Source: an uncultured Gemmatimonadota bacterium (lineage in GTDB: Bacteria > Gemmatimonadota > Gemmatimonadetes > Gemmatimonadales > Gemmatimonadaceae). Taken from it: DNA of 9,276 nt. Shown one piece after another: positions 6,821 through 9,276 of this stretch; within the stretch, counting starts at the first letter, position 1; every line of letters begins with the position of its first letter. The stretch lies in NCBI GenBank assembly GCA_903894655.1, contig CAITQY010000044.1, forward strand, positions 1 through 9,276. Reading direction: 5' to 3'. Under the pieces are notes generated by a model that was not told where the DNA came from, did not search any database, and was given only the letters and a program-made list of their open reading frames with translations. The position numbers and the translations under genes are program-made.

Positions 6821-6863
6821 CGCCAGAACGCCCCGCACACGCGGGACAGCTGCGCCAAGGCCG

Positions 6864-7961
6864 TCAGGCGTGCGCCCGACCCGCTGCATCGGCCGCACGG
6901 ATCGCGGCGACGACGAGATCGGCGGTCACGGGGAACGGCTCGTTGTGAATCGACTCGCCCGCGATCACGGCGCGCGCGGCAACCTGCTGCAGCAGCGCGT
7001 CCGACAGATCGGCGCACCCGATACCGGCCAGCGTGGTAGGCAGCCCCACCGCGCGGCAGAAGGTGATCACCTCGTGCACCAGCGCGGGGTCGGCCCCCTC
7101 GAGCTGCAACTGGACCAGCACTCCGAAGGCCACCTTTTCGCCGTGCAAAAAATCGTGCGTGCCAGGGGCCACCGTGAGGCCGTTGTGCACCGCATGCGCC
7201 GCCGCGAGGCCGGCCGACTCGAAGCCCAACCCCGACAGCAGCGTGTTGGCTTCGATGATGTGCTCGAGCGCCGGTGTCACATCGTGCGCGCGCGCCGCCT
7301 CCAGCGCGGCCACGCCGTCGGCCAGCAGCGTGCGGTAACACAGCTCGGCAAGCGCGAGCGCACCGCGTGTTCCGGCACCACCCCGCGTGTTCGGCTTGTT
7401 GGCGGCCATGCAGGCCCGCGCTTCGAACATCGTGGAGAGCGCGTCGCCCATCCCCGCCACCAACAGGCGCACCGGCGCCTCGGCAATGACGCGCGAATCC
7501 ACCAGCACCAGCACCGGGTTGACCGGATGCACCAGAATCTCGACGACCACCCCCTCCTCGCTGTACACCACCGAAATGGCGCTGCAGGGCGCATCGGTGG
7601 AGGCGATCGTTGGGCAACTCACGAACGGTTGTTGCAGCTGGACCGCCGCCGCACGAGCCGCGTCGATCACCTTGCCGCCGCCAGCCCCCACGATCACACC
7701 ACACCCCGCGGCCGTCGCCGCCGACACAATGCGCGCGATCTCCGCGTGCGTGCACTCGCCGACGACCTCATGGACATGCATCGCGTAGCCGGCGGCACTG
7801 AGCGACGCGTGCCACGTGGGCTCCAGCCGCGCGCGCGGCGACCGACTCGTGACCACGAGCACGGGACCCGCCAGCCGCAACGTGGCGAGTTCGGCACCGA
7901 GCGACTGTGTGGCGTCGGGCCCCTGCGTGTAGCGGGACGGGGCGCAGAAAATGGCGTGCAT
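6864..7961 (-). CDS. gldA: Glycerol dehydrogenase (NAD+, zinc-type iron-containing alcohol dehydrogenase family)
   Basis: Catalyses glycerol + NAD+ to dihydroxyacetone + NADH in the cytoplasm. The 365-residue product is nearly the same length as E. coli GldA (367). It shows the NAD-binding glycine motif GAGGGK at 92-97, the family signature CPTIASTDAPCSA at 116-128, and the three metal ligands Asp173 (GMGDAL), His256 (AAAHAVHNGL) and His273 (FLHGEK), at the positions expected from characterised glycerol dehydrogenases. The frame is open upstream to 8090, overlapping the amidotransferase gene, but the ATG at 7961 gives the family's normal N-terminus (MHAIFCAPSRYTQG), so it is chosen despite no clear ribosome binding site. 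It is last in the reverse-strand operon, 74 bases after the amidotransferase. Related dehydrogenases act on other small diols, so the in vivo substrate may differ. Confidence 0.95.
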   Translation of the reverse strand: MHAIFCAPSRYTQGPDATQSLGAELATLRLAGPVLVVTSRSPRARLEPTWHASLSAAGYAMHVHEVVGECTHAEIARIVSAATAAGCGVIVGAGGGKVIDAARAAAVQLQQPFVSCPTIASTDAPCSAISVVYSEEGVVVEILVHPVNPVLVLVDSRVIAEAPVRLLVAGMGDALSTMFEARACMAANKPNTRGGAGTRGALALAELCYRTLLADGVAALEAARAHDVTPALEHIIEANTLLSGLGFESAGLAAAHAVHNGLTVAPGTHDFLHGEKVAFGVLVQLQLEGADPALVHEVITFCRAVGLPTTLAGIGCADLSDALLQQVAARAVIAGESIHNEPFPVTADLVVAAIRAADAAGRAHA

Positions 7962-8035
7962 GGCGGCTGGGAGAGGGAAGCGGGTTAGGCGGACGATGAT
8001 CTGCAACAGGTGGACCACGTCGCGCAGCGACGGCG

Positions 8036-8833
8036 CTAGCGTGAGGTGGTATCCGCAAAAATCGTCGATGCGCCGGCACGCGACACCCACGGGACGCCCT
8101 CACACCGATGAATATGCACCGCCAACGTAGCCCGTTCGACGGTGAGCACGTCGCCGTTCTCGAGAAACGTCCATCCATCACCCCATCCGCTCGACGCCAC
8201 CACGACGGCGTTCGGCGTGATCCGGTATCCCATGCGGTAATAGTGCGGCGCGGCTTCTTTCGCCTCCGCCGCGGGGTTGAACAGATTGATCACGTGCAGT
8301 GCGTCGCGGGTGGCGATCATCGCATTAACGCTGGTGAACGTCGCGCGCTGCGCAATCGCGGTGGCGGTGCGCTCCAGTGCGCGAGCAATCTCTACCTCCT
8401 GCGCCGCGGCCAGCGTGGCCAGGAAGTACCGCTCACTGTCCGTGGTCCCCGCACGCCGCGACGCGAACGTTGCCGGCATCAGCGCGTCGATGACATCCGG
8501 CGGCTTCACCGACCCGTTATGCGCAAACGCGATCTGTCCGTCGGTGAACGGATGCGTGTTCTCCGAAGTGACCCCGAGGCCGAGCGTCGCCCACCGTAGA
8601 TGGACGATGCCGAGATCGGCCGGCAGGGATCGCGCGACGTGCGCAAACGGCGCACTCTCACCCGCCGCCTCGGCCGCCTTGATCACCTCGACGCCACTGG
8701 CGGTGGCCCGCGCAACGCCCCAGCCATCACCATGCGTCTGGGACAGCGCCACGAACTCGGCGAGCTCCTGCTCGCCGAGCAGATCACACAGGGTGATGGG
8801 CGCGTTGGACACGAAACCAAGCAGTCGACACAT
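8036..8833 (-). CDS. Class II glutamine amidotransferase, YafJ type
   Basis: A 265-residue cytoplasmic protein with an N-terminal-nucleophile glutaminase fold. The start MCRLLGF places Cys2 as the nucleophile exposed after Met removal, which also fixes the start at 8833. Further signatures: HGDGWGVA at 34-41, HLRWAT at 78-83 (Arg80 for glutamine binding), ENTHPF at 91-96, AFAHNGS at 102-108 (Asn106-Gly107 oxyanion hole) and TDSERYF at 131-137. There is only the glutaminase-type domain, no synthase domain, as in E. coli YafJ and the actinobacterial EgtC. EgtC cleaves a gamma-glutamyl group in ergothioneine synthesis, but no other egt gene is visible here, so that role is not supported. It would act on gamma-glutamyl amides or pass ammonia to an unknown partner. 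It begins 16 bases after the dehydrogenase stop, suggesting one operon. Confidence 0.92.
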   Translation of the reverse strand: MCRLLGFVSNAPITLCDLLGEQELAEFVALSQTHGDGWGVARATASGVEVIKAAEAAGESAPFAHVARSLPADLGIVHLRWATLGLGVTSENTHPFTDGQIAFAHNGSVKPPDVIDALMPATFASRRAGTTDSERYFLATLAAAQEVEIARALERTATAIAQRATFTSVNAMIATRDALHVINLFNPAAEAKEAAPHYYRMGYRITPNAVVVASSGWGDGWTFLENGDVLTVERATLAVHIHRCEGVPWVSRAGASTIFADTTSR

Positions 8834-8849
8834 GGGATCAGCCCGTCGC

Positions 8850-9276
8850 TTACAGGTAGTTGCTGGAGATGCCGCCGTCGATCACGAGGACCTGTCCCGT
8901 GATCCACGCGGCGGCATCGGACAGGAGAAACGCGGCGGTACCGGCGATATCCGCCGGCTCACCGAAGCGCCCCAGTGGGATGCGGGCCAGGCGGATTTGT
9001 CGCGCATCTGGATCGGGGAAGAATTGCTCGACGTGTGCCGTGAGCACCGGCCCCGGGGCGATGCCATTCACCCGCACGCCCTTCGCGCCCAGCTGCACCG
9101 CCATGGATCGCGTCAGCGCACTGATGGCTCCCTTGCTTGCCGTATAGCCGTCCTGAGGAAAAGAACAGCCCAGCACCGCGAGAAACGAGCTCATATTGAG
9201 CACCGCACCGCCGCCCGCGGCGATGATGTGCGGCACGACGTACTTCGAGCAGAGCATGGTGCCGTCGAGATTGATC
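8850..9276 (-). CDS. Short-chain dehydrogenase/reductase, C-terminal part (N-terminus beyond window)
   Basis: NAD(P)-dependent oxidoreductase of the classical SDR family, read on the reverse strand and cut off by the right edge. The frame continues upstream of the ATG at 9257 to the edge with residues INLDGT, which match the family, so that ATG is internal. Counting from it: NMSS at 21-24 with the catalytic Ser, YTASK at 38-42 holding Tyr38 and Lys42, then VRVNGIAPGPV, the RIPLGRFGEPADIAG segment and the C-terminal TGQVLVIDGG, the standard SDR ending. About 142 residues are present of the usual 245-260; the TGxxxGIG cofactor site is outside the window. TAA at 8850-8852 lies 16 bases before the amidotransferase start. 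The substrate (sugar, polyol or 3-oxoacyl chain) cannot be assigned. Confidence 0.93.
   Translation of the reverse strand, partial: INLDGTMLCSKYVVPHIIAAGGGAVLNMSSFLAVLGCSFPQDGYTASKGAISALTRSMAVQLGAKGVRVNGIAPGPVLTAHVEQFFPDPDARQIRLARIPLGRFGEPADIAGTAAFLLSDAAAWITGQVLVIDGGISSNYL

Noticed and set aside
6765..7988. 407-codon forward open frame opposite gldA
   Set aside because: Its product is Arg/His-rich without domains, and the reverse strand encodes an unmistakable glycerol dehydrogenase with all metal ligands. It would also start inside the palindromic element.
7962..8090. Longer GldA start at 8090
   Set aside because: The 43 extra residues have no counterpart in glycerol dehydrogenases and would overlap the amidotransferase gene by 55 bases; the ATG at 7961 gives the family's usual N-terminus.

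Overview
The window is a dense, GC-rich stretch of bacterial chromosome with eight full or nearly full genes and two partial genes at its edges. Several proteins (a TPR lipoprotein with very conserved His motifs, a small-protein/nucleotidyltransferase pair, a soluble PAS hybrid kinase) are of types I associate with soil or freshwater Gemmatimonadota, or possibly Acidobacteriota. That placement is an impression from gene style and base composition, not a proven assignment.

Layout. Left edge to 1663 (+): the 3' part of a sugar ABC transporter, with a ribose/fructose-type permease followed by a single-domain FrcA-like ATPase. The periplasmic binding protein presumably lies further left. 1841-2509 (+): a compact two-gene unit, a 71-residue protein of unknown function followed 6 bases later by a minimal nucleotidyltransferase-fold protein. 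It looks like a toxin-antitoxin-type cassette. 2710-6732 (+): a probable operon of a TPR lipoprotein (very strong Shine-Dalgarno), a glyoxalase/bleomycin-resistance-fold protein, and a PAS-HisKA-HATPase-REC hybrid histidine kinase, with gaps of 17 and about 19 bases. 6739-6820: a perfect 23-bp inverted repeat whose loop carries a 14-bp tandem duplication, located where the two transcription units converge. 6864-9276 (-): a second probable operon, read right to left, of a short-chain dehydrogenase (cut by the window edge), a class II glutamine amidotransferase of the YafJ type, and a glycerol dehydrogenase (GldA).

How the genes may work together: the left transporter and the right dehydrogenases suggest sugar and polyol use, but nothing in the sequence ties the two ends together. 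The kinase carries its own receiver and has no partner regulator in the window, so its output is unknown. I see no CRISPR array, tRNA, rRNA, transposase gene or phage gene. Nothing here is clearly a new system. The items most worth following are the small-protein/nucleotidyltransferase pair, the palindromic element at 6739-6820, and the His-rich TPR lipoprotein.
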